A stretch of DNA of 64,000 bases from Hofstenia miamia (lineage: Eukaryota > Xenacoelomorpha > Acoela), in contig SCFE01000026.1 in assembly GCA_004352715.1 (NCBI GenBank), forward strand, positions 2,251,054 through 2,315,053. Direction: 5' to 3'. Under the pieces are notes generated by a model. That model ran no database searches. It was not told the DNA's origin and saw only the letters and a program-made list of their open reading frames with translations. Below, in pieces: positions 10,836 to 22,961 of the stretch (positions within the stretch are counted from its first letter, which is position 1; each line of letters starts with the position of its first letter). The translations under genes and the position numbers were made by a program.

Positions 10836-13800
10836 TTGTGTATACATATATAGGTATGTGAAGATCACTGAAAGATTTGGAGAATTTTTTATCCAAACAA
10901 ATGTTATTTCAAACTTTGTAGTAAGTCTGAACGTACCAGGGACATTGTTATTGATTTATAGAAAAAGTTAAATCATTTATTTTGTAAGCTGATTCAAAGT
11001 TGCAAAATTGTAAAAATCGATTAAATGAATAAAGAATTTTTGAAATTCAAATCCCTTTGTTCCAAGTGCTCAATTAAAGTGATTATTACAAAACTATTGG
11101 TTGCTGCTTTCTGTATTTCTTTTGTTAGTTGAATGGAAAGCGGTGAAAGTGAACATTGGAGTTAATAGGGGGCATCACTGATTACAGTGAATATTCTAAA
11201 TGACGTTCTCATTTAGCCTTGAAAACTAAATACAGTTGAATGTAATTTCAAAATGATTTTCTTTGTGGTGATATTAGCTTGTAATTTAATATAAAACACT
11301 TTCAAATTCAACTTTGTAATACACTTAAATTAAGAAATGTTGTATTTCAGTAATTAAAAACTCTATATCATGTTAATAATCCTCAGCTATGAATATACAT
11401 CTAAGAATATACATGTTCTTAACTATTTTACGCGTGCTATTTCTCCATCGATTTTGGCAGGGGAAAAGAAACCCCTCGTCTTAAATGAAAACGATAAGAG
11501 CTGCAGCATCTCCTTGATACCCAAGAAATCCATATTAACTATAATTTTCTTTTAATTCTCTGAATTAACACAACGTGTTATTTTCCATTGTTTTCCTTTA
11601 ATTTACAAAATTCTGCTATATGAAATTTTGTATTTTGTGAAGAAGAATCAAACACAGAGAACAAGGAATTTTTATGTTCTCATAATTTTGCCATCCATAT
11701 TTCTAATTGAAATACGATTAACAGAATATATAATAAGAACCTCATATTGTTTACTGAAATTTACTGTGGATTGATTGACACTATTTATATTGATTTGGAG
11801 GCGGTGAAAATTCTCCCAAACATGGAATTTAGCTTACTTTGTGATAAGTACTAACCTGTATTAGTGGCCTCCTCCCGTATCACACTAAAACCGTAGTACT
11901 CGTCAAAAAACAATATTCAAGTTGAAATCGTTCAAGCTGATTGGTTTATGCGGTGTAAAGCTGCACGTGTATTTAACATGCGGTGGTTCCATGACGCCAA
12001 ACTCTACCCCGCACTTCAATAATCCATAATCCACCAAAATTAAACTTTGATGAATGTGTTGCCTTTGTTTAAGGGGTATAAATCACTTATGGAAATTCCA
12101 CTTGGAATATCATAGTTTGGTCAAAATTAAGACAAAATATTCGTGTTACTGTAGCTCAGTTAAGCAGCACTGATTTCCAAACATCTAGAAATCAAACTAT
12201 AATGCATAGAACAACACCTTAGTTAAATGCAAACTGTAGTCCCTGGAGCCTCTAAAGCTGGTGTGCCCTAGCTCCTCTGAGGGACAGAAATCAAAAGTTG
12301 ATTGAATACTTTTTGAATTTCTTATTATCCAGTATTCATTTTCAAATCTGATATATTAATGCAAGTTCTAGATCCATTTTCAGAAATTCCAAGGAACGTT
12401 CAAGCTGTCAGAAGTGGGTCCTGGTTTCAGTAAAACAAATCTAGCATCCCAACAATAGGGCTTAGTCCTGTATGAAGAATATGTTTCCTGAAACGTTAGA
12501 ATCTTCCAGTAGGAAGAGAGCTGAGGTTAATGTAATGCAGAAATGTGAGAATATTATTTGGGTTTGAAAATGACCAAAGATTGAATTTGTAGGAATGATG
12601 TGATGTTGTTCAGAAGATAGAGTTATCAATCCATCTTCCATATAATGATGCTTATTTAAAATTTTTTCAAAAGTCGGTAGTAGTGTTTTCTTGTAGCAAG
12701 TATTTGAAACTTGTAACTTTTTTCTCTTTAGATGTTTCTCTAATAGCTACTGGTTTCATAATTCAATTGTATGCCTACTGGCATTATTATGATTGGATTT
12801 TTTACGTTACTGGTGTTTACTAGTGACAAGATATTTTAAAAAATTCAAAATAAACATCACAAGGAATTAGATGGGTGGCCAAAACTACATATATAATAAA
12901 GTACAATAGAAATATGGCTAAGAGCAAATCTAGTAATATACATTTTCAAACAAATACAGAAAACGTTTAAGTAAATGTTCACGAAATTCCTAACACTTAG
13001 CTATGAGAAGTGAAAAAGGGCTTTTTGTTGATCTTGAACATAAGACGCTTAATGCAAAATTATGGAGAAATTTAAATGTCTGTTTGTCATTAGAACGTTT
13101 TTTGGTTATGCTCACGTCTTTAAAAGAAGTACTGTAATATGAGCATTCACTTACACCTGAACTTTGCTATTCCTTATATGAGAACAATAATGATTTATCC
13201 TTTTCATGGTGTCAACTATTATTGTATTTTAAAAGAAACGAACAAGCATTCCAGAGGTAAGAAATTTCTATAGATGTAAAACCAAAAAACTCAAAATTAT
13301 TTGAGAGGGTATCATGAGAATTAAATTGAGAATTGCATTGGAATCTGGATATGAAATACATGTGCTATGATACATCTAAGGGCAAAAACTATTCAAGTTT
13401 TGAATGTAATATCAAGTCTTCAAATTTTAGCTGTGGAAATTCAAAATGAAACAATAAAATATTTTTGACTTGTGATCACTAACGGCATCACTTTTCTATA
13501 TTTAGAAAAAAAATTATGTAAAGGCACTTGCATGCAATGTGCAGCAAAAGGTTTATTAAGCATAAAGATATGGTTCAAATTTTAGGAGGAAGTTATGGAT
13601 TAGTGATGTTTCCAAATCTTTTTGCACAATATTGCACAAAGCCCAAATGAAGACAGAGAACTAAATCTAAGCCAATAAAGACACTGTTCTTGAATAATAT
13701 TTAAACCTGAGTACACTTTTTGAAATTTATCAATTTGGTATTTAACATAAGTTATAATATCAGTGGTTAAGACAAAAACACATGGAAACAGCTGCTTAAG

Positions 13801-14517
13801 TTTAAGTGCTTAACAAAAGAACTATCCGCATGATTACAGCAAAACTCCAAATGCAATGTAGCAATGAATCTTTCAATGAGCTGAGAAAACAAACTGAAAA
13901 GTTACTCGGGAAGGTTCTTTAGCAAAATTATATCAAAATTTTTCACGTTGGTCTTAAAGATAAAATCTTTCCTGTAGAAGAGAAAGGGTTAGGACATACA
14001 TTAAACATGGGGAAAATTGATGAGAAAAGACAGCAAAGTGGGTAAAATGATCTTAAAAATATCTAAATATATACATACTGTGTGGGATTTAGAGCGTAGG
14101 CGATCTGAGTAATCCAAAGAGAAACCGCTTTTATAGCGAAAATTCGCTCTAAATTTGTTGAGCATTTTAAGAAAATACAAGCGGAAAAATTGGATGGGGA
14201 TGAAGTGCACTCTTTCTGCAACAGAGCATTTTAATTGGTTCATCCAATCGCGTTTCTCAAAAGAACATTCCCAACAAATTGACAGATGAATAATGCAACG
14301 GCCAACAGACAAACTCTCTTTATGTGGCAGTAGTGAATTTTTATACAGATTTAATTTAAAAACAAATAAAAAATCTACAGGGATTTTCACCCATCTTAAG
14401 TTATATTCGGCACCATCAAAGATAAACCTACAAAGTAGGAAACGTATGAACATATCTTAAAGGATGGTATTGAAGGTCAGATAAGAGATCTACTGTATAT
14501 CAATACTGAGATTAGAT
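10032..14517. other. AT-rich stretch with no identified gene
   Basis: It contains TA tracts near 10041-10058, 10099-10119 and 10807-10831. The longest open frame in the window (14001-14453, minus, 150 codons) lies here. Its product is rich in Phe, Leu and Arg, matches nothing I know and shows no domain, so I do not call it a gene. Composition becomes slightly richer in GC around 10440-10700 and 12230-12540, but no protein family is recognisable in any frame. Confidence 0.5.
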
Positions 14518-14876
14518 CAGACTTGTCAACGAGGCGACATTTCCCAGCTCGGCTCGGCTCGTTTAAATTTTGTGTAAGTTCGGCTCGGCTCGCCACATAA
14601 AATCATTGAATGAGACTCGTTTTAGCTCGGTATTTTTTAAAAATATTGTGCTCAAAGAATTTTTTACATAGCTCTTCCTATTATTTAATAAACATTTCTT
14701 AAATAAGATTATAGGAAAAGCATACTGACTGCAAAAAATAAGAAAAATCTTCATAATAAAATTAACAAGCTGAACTATAAATTTGATTGTCTAAAATAGG
14801 CTCGTTTTGGGCTCGTTGTATATCAAATACTGTGCTCAAGCTCGGCTCGGCTCGGATCGGCTCGTTGACAGGTCTG
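14518..14876 (+). mobile_element. GGCTC hAT-type MITE, copy 2, complete with 8-bp target duplication
   Basis: The inverted ends are CAGACTTGTCAACGAG on the left and GTTGACAGGTCTG on the right. They are flanked by an exact 8-bp direct repeat GATTAGAT (14510-14517 and 14877-14884). The 359-bp body has GGCTC arrays next to both ends and an AT-rich, non-coding middle. Eight-base duplications and CAG-starting ends are the hallmark of the hAT superfamily. No transposase is encoded, so movement would depend on an autonomous hAT element elsewhere. Confidence 0.95.
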
Positions 14877-14884
14877 GATTAGAT

Positions 14885-15438
14885 AATGCATTGAAATGCG
14901 CAAATATAAAGTTTTAAATGATTTTAATTGCAATTTTTAATGCACGAAAACACGGAAAAACTATTTAAAAAAATTCAATATTTTTCAATATAGCACCTAC
15001 TACGTCACAGGCAACTCATTCGTATTTTACGTTCATGCTCTGGTTTGCATGAAGACGCCAATATTCTAAGCCTAAAATCGATATTACACCACAAAAAATT
15101 AAACAGCAATTTTAATATCGCAATAAAGCTCACCATTCAAACATTTTCAAACTCTTAAATTTATAGAGACCACACTTAAACATTAGTCATTTATTAGCCA
15201 AAGGAATGTCTATAATGTTTTACGGATCTTGTAAATATTTAGATAAGTCTTATAAATACAATAGATGGGTGTAGCTGCATTATCTTTTCTCATTTGAGAC
15301 ACAAGTAAGAACAACGCTACAATTTGTCAAATATATTAAAAATTCTAGGAACTTTACACAAACCGTCATACATAGGTAAAATGATTTTAATTTACAATTT
15401 TAGCTATAACACTTCGTAATTAACCATTTAATATTATA
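14885..15438. other. AT-rich stretch, no gene seen
   Basis: Nothing recognisable between MITE copies 2 and 3. Confidence 0.6.
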
Positions 15439-15613
15439 AGCACATTCAAAGCATGGTAACACCTAATCAGACTTGTCAACGAGCCGAGCTTGAGCACAGT
15501 ATTTGATATACAACGAGCCCAAAACGAGCCTATTTTAGGCAAAGCACGTTTATAGTTCTGCTTGTTAATTCGATTATTTTTTGCAGCACATTCAAAGCAT
15601 GGTAACACCTAAT
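15439..15613 (-). mobile_element. GGCTC MITE, copy 3, truncated and flanked by a 29-bp direct repeat
   Basis: A 117-bp MITE fragment (15468-15584, reverse orientation) has one intact end, CAGACTTGTCAACGAGCC, and stops abruptly at TTTTTTGC. The adjoining host sequence AGCACATTCAAAGC...CACCTAAT is present on both sides (15439-15467 and 15585-15613). The usual 8-bp duplication would be CACCTAAT, but here 29 bases are duplicated. The junction shares AG/GCAG microhomology with the MITE interior. This fits incomplete gap repair after excision. Confidence 0.85.
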
Positions 15614-16120
15614 GCAAAAGAGTGTATAGAATGACAACAAAAACGAGACCGTTATTGTAGTATTATAGATGGTCTATCCTTCCTAGGATTTGAAATTTTT
15701 GCAAAGAAACCTTTTTTATATTTCTGCACTTACTTATAAAAAATTGTAAACAACCACTTTATTCAAATTTGTTTGAAAATATTTACATTAATATTTCCTA
15801 TGTACGTGCATTGTTAGAAATATTAATCAAAGAGAAAAAACTCAAAGTAAATTACAGTTATGTAACTGTTGAGAATGAATTAATTATTGTGGTGAATTTA
15901 AAAGAGTAAGTTTCAGTTAATTTTGATGAAAACATTGCACAGTACAAAAGAAATTTTGATTTCTACATTAGGTTAGGCTTTTTCTGGGTAAATCGATTGT
16001 CTTGATTACGAATATCTACTTCGTTTTTCTGTACCATATCATGACTAATAAATAACGGCTTCAAGCTTAAAATCTCAACGGTCGGTTTGGGAATAGATGC
16101 AAGTGATAGTAATGGCAGAA

Positions 16121-16185
<65 letters not shown>

Positions 16186-17075
16186 TAGCATATTTGTCTT
16201 CAGTGATTTCTAAACACGCATCTTTGCAAGTGCATCCATGCATATTAACAATCTTTGATGTTACTAATATTAGATATCAGAAGAATTTTAAAATTAAAGT
16301 TTGGTTGCCAATGAAGTCGTATGTGATCTTTGCAATACCTCGACGGTGTTGTTCTTCAATGAATTCGAATATTGCGAATGAGCCAATGAATAACGGTGAA
16401 TAGTGAACATCAATACACGAATAGTTTTTCAATATTCAATACAATAATTTCAAAACCTTATCTATGAATTTTAGGCATTGCCATGAAAAGATAGAGGTAG
16501 ATTCTACCAAAAAATATTTTATGAATTATTTTCATGTAATTTGTGCAAAACAAACTTCAGTGACATTTCCATTGAGGAAAACGGGTTAAAAAAGCCTCAA
16601 TTCTTATGATAACTTTCACATAATGGTTCTGGAATTTTAAAATATAAATTTCAATCAGCAAATAATATAAAACCGAATATGCTAAAGCCGATGCAGAATT
16701 ATGCAAAAATGCTCCAATAGATGGCGTTAAATTATATTACAATTGTATTAAAATTGCAAAAATCTAAATATTTACCGCCGAATCAAACCCGGTGGAAGAT
16801 TCCTCACTTATTACACCGTTTATAGGTATAGCACTGGTACTGTACTTTGGCCGACGCAGTGATTCAACATCCGGACTCTAAATAATCTAACAAAAGAAGA
16901 TATATTATTTTAATACCTTTGGTGCTCTCATCGAACTTTTTTTATGCAAAAATGTTCCATCCCCACTGGCTAATCTTCCACCACTTAGCTTCCGTACAGG
17001 TGTTGTGAACCATTTTCTAAAGTATTCTTAGTTGAATATCATTACATGAATCAATTCATATATATATATATATAT
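15614..17075. other. AT-rich stretch, no gene seen
   Basis: It contains the long TA tract at 16124-16183 and a shorter one at 17058-17076. No gene or bounded repeat is recognised. Confidence 0.6.
16124..16183. repeat. (TA)n microsatellite, about 60 bp
   Basis: The longest uninterrupted TA tract present without an adjoining gap. Confidence 0.95.
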
Positions 17076-17301
17076 AAGCTGATTTTTCCACGTAAATTCC
17101 TGATTTTTTGTAGGACATAGTTTTCAGTAGTCCCTACCTTCATGCAAAATATTTTAAGGATCAATGACTTTTTTAGCGAGTAATCGCAAAAATTTCGGCA
17201 AAAAAAACCCAAGTCCCTCTCTGTACTATGGGAAAATGGGCCCCGGTCTCTCTATGGAGAGCTTTTTGCAAAAAAACCCTGTACGAATCGGGACGTATTA
17301 G
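17076..17301 (-). mobile_element. Stowaway-like MITE, partial copy
   Basis: Read in reverse complement, this matches the complete element at 63708-63980, including the interior segment TTTTGTAGGACATAG and the end GTATTAG followed by a TA tract. The opposite end is missing. The copy begins directly from a TA tract at TAAGCTGATTTTTCC, which is internal in the complete copy. Ends next to TA fit the Tc1/mariner-type (Stowaway) class, which duplicates TA on insertion. Confidence 0.8.
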
Positions 17302-17833
17302 TATATATATATATATAATTTCTCTACTAAATATTTTTGCATGAAACTTTATGTTACTAAAAAACCTTTCCTCTACAAAATGAGGCATTGCGATAGGTGG
17401 TGATGCCATTATTATGCGGATTACATCAACATTTTAATGATAGGTAGGAAAAAGAGAATTTTTGAAGTTTTTGATTTTTCAATAGGTTAAACCTTATGAT
17501 GCTTTTTATGTTGATAAAAACAGGTTAATGTATTTATGGGAGGCCTTTTACTTTACAACAGATATAAAACGTGGACATTGAGAGCAAAAATTGTAGTGTC
17601 ATGTAAAAACACAAAATTTTGAAAATATTGTTGTCAAAAGTCGAATGGCAAAACATATTTTAAATTTTATTAGAATACTTCTCATACTATAAAATTTAGA
17701 GCTAAATTTAAAAACGTCTACATGGAGACGAAATCAACCAGTGGCAAATAGGGTTAAAAACATCATGAAACTAAAATGGCAGAAGAACGTTCTTTTGGTT
17801 TCTGACTGCTTGTGGAGACAGTGGTGCCAAGAA

Positions 17834-18254
17834 TTAAGACTTAATATAAACTTTAGCTAGAACAAGATAACAATCAACACATTTATTCATTTTCCTGGTT
17901 GTCATTTGAAATGAAATAGAAACTGCAAAATTTTGATGTTGTATATGACTTTTGCGATCTATCATGCTTGATGCATGGACAAGATTTTTAAAGTTCTTGC
18001 CATTACAAGATTCACACCTGTAAAATTTGAGCATTATTTCGAACATGTCTTTGCTATAGTTGGAATTTACAAAAACTAATGACATCTTGAACATCTGTAA
18101 ACGCATCTTTAAATTTATCTTTGCTCAGAGTTTTCCACTCTATTTGGAACTGTGTAAATATGCCAGTTTCACGTGGACATGAGGAGCCCATGACCCTTGA
18201 AACACAGATCTTAGTACATCTCAAGAATATGGTGATGACTAGAAAATATAGCAA
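17834..18254 (-). pseudogene. Unidentified minus-strand coding remnant in two frames
   Basis: Two overlapping minus-strand open frames (18054-18254 and 17834-18106) read as one protein broken by a frameshift near 18060-18100. The first contains SCPRETGIFTQFQIEWKTL. The second contains FYRCESCNGKNFKNLVHA, with a C-x2-C pair and nearby cysteine and histidine residues. Composition looks more protein-like than in neighbouring open frames. I do not recognise a family. A decayed transposase or a processed host gene are both possible. No terminal repeats or poly-A tract bound it. Confidence 0.3.
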
Positions 18255-18400
18255 ATGTCTTCCTAGGAGCTGCTCAAGAAGTAAAGCAGCCTAAGCCTTG
18301 AATAGGAAGTCAATATAGATTTTCTTTCTTAGTGATATTTGAGATTAACTTATCATCCCAATGAAAGCTTAGAGCATAATAACCAGTGAGGTCTTCTTTA

Positions 18401-18443
<43 letters not shown>

Positions 18444-21400
18444 CATGGCATTTTGTAAACATTGACGTCAGTTAAGCTATACTTTAAAGATTCCTGATAA
18501 CTTTTGAGATAAGTTAAATCGAAGTTTCAAATTTCTTTTGGAACATGTATAATTTTGTAGTCAAGTATTTGTTTGAAATTGATAAAATTTATAATTTTTA
18601 TTACTATCGATTATAAAGCACAATTTATAATTTTCAGAAGAGATTTAATCCTATAAAATCCATCCTATTCAAATTTTCAATCACCCACCCACCAAAAAAG
18701 TCCACTTGTCTGAAATTTGAGGCATGCGAGTCCAAAAGGCGCGATGCTTCAGGCAGAGAATTTGACTTTTCACTCTCATTATTTGAAGCAAATTAATTGA
18801 CTCATTTCATCAGAAAAATGGTACTCATTATCGAAAATCGTGTTGAGGTTTCAGTTTTACTAAGCCTTTGTTTATAAATAAAAAAATCCATTTCTATAAA
18901 TCTCAAAGCGTTATAAATATTGAGTTACCTTGATATAAATTTATTTCTTTGACTCACTCAAAGCATAGAGTCAGAATTTAATTTATTGGAGACTGTGAGT
19001 AAATATTTACTAGTCGTGAGTTTCCACAAACGAAGTGCAGGTTTTTTGTTCTGAGGATGTTGACAGAATTTAAATGATAAAGCTCTACAAATAAATTAAT
19101 TAGTGCTCTACAGAGTCTCAGCTATTAAAATAATGCATGCAAAGGCTTCATCAGTGAGCAGACACGATGCTTATCTACGCTCACCTATTGTAAGTAACAA
19201 GTTTCAATTAAATTGACAAGCTTACCAGGAAACCTGCTTTAAACGTAGCAAAACGTTTTCTGAATTCATTTTTTATTCTAAACTTTTAATTTTATAGATT
19301 TTTTGTTTGAATTTATATAATTTGGACAATGACAAAGATACTTACTAATGTAATGCGACGCTGTTTGAATATTTCTTAATACAATCAATCAGAAGAAGCA
19401 CAAATATAAGGACATTTAAACTTTGGAAGAAAAATTATAACTTATTTGATATACATACATCATGTTATAAAAATATATTTTCAAGGAATATTTTCTAAGC
19501 CTATTGAGAAATTTGAATTTATAAGTTATTGACACATCCATTGGCGAACGTGCGCCCAAGTAAAGCCTGAAGAAGTGTGCTAAATTCAATTACTGCGCCT
19601 GAATCACATGAAATTTTTCATTTTTGGGATGTTTACATTTTAAATTAATTCACAATGTTTTCTTAGATAGCAATATGTTTTTAATTATATCTAGCTGAAA
19701 AAGTGGTGAAAAATTAATTTGATTTTTTAATCAACGAAATTTCAAACCGAGTGCTGTGTAAAAATTCGTTTAAAAGCACGAATTTGATAAAAAAAACTTT
19801 GAAAATTAGGTTAGGGTGTGATAAGTAAACCACTCAATGGGTTAATTACTTGGCGTAACACCGCGTTTGAAAAAAATCGGTAATCTAAAAAATATTAAAA
19901 TTTTTGAAAACATTTCTAGTTTACCTTCAAGTCACATCTTTATTTGACAAACTTAGCCTGATTTGCGCCCTGTCTCTTTTTTGTCAAAGTATATGATTTA
20001 AAAACTAAGGCCTTCAAAAACTCATTTATTGGCTGCCAGGGAAACTCTAACTTGCCTAATATAATTGTTTAACAAATACTCATGCAATTTAAAAAAAATT
20101 AATTCCCTAATATCTAACTTTTCTTCATCACGTGGGGCTTACAGATTTTGAATATACGTCTATTCATACCAAACAGCATTTACAATAATAACCTAACGGG
20201 CAAACATGTTTACAGCTTAACAAGTTTATAACTTAACAAATACAAACATGTTTACAACTTAACACATACATGCGGACCAGATAATCATATGCGACATAAC
20301 TAGAGGCAAATCTGGTGTTTGATTCTTTCCGAATACAATTATTCAAAAACCTTTGTAATTTGTTAATGGGGTAGTTCAGTCAGTGTTCTACTCAGAAAGA
20401 CCGAGTCTATAATTACCCTCTAGTTAACGCATTAATTCACGCAATTCTTCTTTTAGAGTATAATTTTTGGAGAACTTCTCTTAACCTTAAAGTAGTTTTT
20501 GCGGTTGCTTTCTTGCTTTCTCCATAAATTTAGCTTTGGTCATTGCAAAGCATATTCGAAAAAAATACTTTAAAAACTTTAAAACTATTTCTATTCAAAT
20601 GAATTAATCAAATTAACTACTCAATTTCACAAGATTTCAAATACTAACAAATTTCTATTGACTGAAAAATCAGAATTAAATATTTGTAAATGTATTTTAC
20701 TTTTGCATAAAACATAAGAGCACGAGCCAAAACAGGAGTAGAACACGAATTTAGTCAAACCTTACACTGCAATGTTTCAGCAGTATTTAAAGTTCACTTG
20801 CAGAATCTTAAGTATAATTGAATTTTTACAAAATAAATTTGCAAAGTATAGCATAAACTGAATTTAAAGATAAACATTTCAAAATAGAGAAACAAACCAA
20901 GAAATTGTGTCTAACCATTTATCAGAAAAAAAGTAGATTCCGTCATATAATTTTTGTCAATGGGTGGGGTTTCGTGGGATCCTGCTTATAATTACTTCAG
21001 GAGAAAACGGAGAGAACACAATTTCATTACACATAGTAAAAAGCCTTGAGTATGCCGCCCAAAATTCTGAGCTTATCAAGCTTAGACATCAATATAAAAA
21101 ATTACAGCATACATGCAATCCATAAATAAAATCAATAGCATTTTTTAAATTTCAGCTTGTGTGAGATATTTTTGAAATTAGTCTCTACCGTTACATTACC
21201 TAATAACAGAATATTTTCAAAATAAGAGGCAGAATTATACATTTACATATACAAGTGATATAAAACATCAATATTTATATTATAAGACAGTTACTCATTG
21301 TATATAGTAATAATATTTTTAAATGTTGAAAGATCTGAGTTTTACAAAAAATGTTTTTTACTTATGCCCACTTCATTAAAAAAAATTTTTATGATTTTTT

Positions 21401-21640
21401 TTTTTGACATGTTATCAAATTTGGTTAAAAAAAATGATACCACTTGCCATGTTGATTTTCACTGCTTTATCTGAAATAATTGTTTTCAATGCTAGATTGC
21501 AAATTATTTGTGAATTAAAATTTATTTTAGAAGTTATCAATGATAACTAATGCGTCGTCAATGAACTTCGCATTTAATAAACGTTTACCATTTTATTATT
21601 GCACATGAGTCAAAAGCAATTTATTGCAAAAAATCTTTCG
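18255..21640. other. AT-rich stretch, no gene seen
   Basis: It includes the TA tract at 18403-18439 and a short local duplication near 20205-20270, where AAACATGTTTACA-CTTAACA is repeated. No recognisable gene. Confidence 0.6.
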
Positions 21641-21742
21641 TACAAGACTATAAACTAAAAACTATTTACAAAATAATAGTAACATATACATATACAATTG
21701 TGTGTTGTGTGTTTGTTGGGGATTTGTGTGTGTGTGTGTACA

Positions 21743-22100
21743 TTATCTAGGATCATACGAAATTTTCGAAGGAGTGTAGTGAAAGAGGAATGTTCGCACT
21801 TTTTTTCTAAATTTTTTGTAGTTAATTTCCATTTTAATTTCATGGTCTAAGTTATTCCAAATTTTAGTTGCTATGTGGTGAAAACTATTTGAATGTTTAT
21901 CTAAGCATAAAAATTTTTGAGAACGTTCATTTAACTAAATATATTGTTTTAAAAATGAAAGAGAAGGTGTACCAGATTTACACTTAAATAATATTGATAG
22001 CACATTCGTGAAATTTATTCGGATTTACTTTATTTTTAAATGTGTCCAAACGAATTGTTGTCAAGAAAAGAGTAGTTTTTGTTAAAACAAAATAAAAACA
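21743..22100 (-). pseudogene. C-terminus of a LINE (non-LTR) reverse transcriptase, degraded
   Basis: On the minus strand, one frame reads VLSILFKCKSGTPSLSFLKQYI, a stop, then LNERSQKFLCLDKHSNSFHH and IATKIWNNLDHEIKMEINYK, ending KVRTFL...YDPR at a stop (21743-21745). The IW-N-L followed by a lysine-rich F-K/R-K stretch is the typical end of CR1/L2/jockey-type LINE polyproteins, beyond the RT thumb. Further upstream, to about 22260, short pieces in other frames also look LINE-like. Below the stop lie a short GT repeat and AATAAA signals (for example 21620-21630), consistent with a 3' untranslated end. The element is 5'-truncated and interrupted. The clade is not determined. Confidence 0.7.
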
Positions 22101-22270
22101 CTCTTGCAAGTTTTTCTACATTACTGGATTGATTATTTCTAGATTTATTGATCGTAATTTGTATATGGTCGATAATTTAGCATCACTCATGCTGTATCCG
22201 GATTTAAATCCAATTGTGTATCTGCCAAAAGTGTTCAAAGATAGATACTGGATTGTCAGCCAACACGATA

Positions 22271-22960
22271 TACGTCCAATAGTTTGATTTGTTATTGAAG
22301 TTTGTCCTTAGCAGAAATAGTTACCACAATTCTAATAAAAATACAAATTTTATTTCTGATTTAACTAATATTCGAAATTTGTTAAGTGATAAAATTACTT
22401 TAGTAAATGAAATTTGTGTATTAAAGCAAGCTTTTGGCTGTTTGATAAACAAGTTCTCCCGCCTACAAAAGAAGTCAGAATTGTCTACAATTTCTTGTTG
22501 TCAAAAATTACTAGGCAAGCATAGACCTGAGGTAAAGTTTAAATAGTTAAAATGTTTCTTATTTTAACGGATTATGATTCAAATAATTTCTTAGGTTTTC
22601 ACTGTAAATATAAAAAAATGATTTACATGTCTACTATATTGCTGGAAACACTAGTAGATTAAGAAATTATTTTTGTGCACGAATTTATATAATTTACTGG
22701 AGGATTAAATTTAGACAAAGAGTCTCCAAGTCGCGCGAGTGCTTAATTGTAATTTAAAGAGTGAAATAAATTACTATTGCGATAAAAAATTAAACAATCG
22801 AAATAAATATGAAATCCAATCAATCAACTTGTAATTGCTACGGCTTTCGAGGCTGATTGGTGTCAAGAAATGAGTGTTTAAGAAAACGATAACACGTGTA
22901 AATAACAATTGTCGTCATTCAGGAATATTCCCTCGAGGGAAAGATGTAAATTATCAAATT
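22271..22960. repeat. Duplicated block B (third copy of the central part of block A)
   Basis: Matches 5747-6436 of block A, from TACGTCCAATAG to ATCAAATT. It starts directly against the LINE remnant's flank and ends at a single N (22961), after which block C begins. Sequence agreement with block A looks complete by eye. Confidence 0.85.
22289..22546 (+). CDS. Unidentified repeated open frame (copy 2), possible exon
   Basis: The same 85-codon frame as at 5765-6022, with no visible difference, including the acceptor-like TCCTTAGCAG and donor-like GAG|GTAAAG. Its left context (ATTGAAGTTTGTCC) equals copy 1 but differs from copy 3. Function unknown. Confidence 0.3.
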   Translation: MLLKFVLSRNSYHNSNKNTNFISDLTNIRNLLSDKITLVNEICVLKQAFGCLINKFSRLQKKSELSTISCCQKLLGKHRPEVKFK

Positions 22961-22961
22961 N

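Noticed and set aside
12151-12172. GTAGCTCAGTTAAGC, resembling a tRNA D-arm or A box
   Set aside because: No B box (GGTTCRANTCC), acceptor stem or anticodon arm follows at the right distance.
12230-12540. GC-richer segment resembling exonic sequence
   Set aside because: Stops occur in all frames at short intervals and no protein family could be recognised.
14001-14453. 150-codon minus-strand open frame, the longest in the window
   Set aside because: No family, domain, start context or splice signals recognised. One frame of this length is not strong evidence over 64 kb, and composition does not differ clearly from the surroundings.
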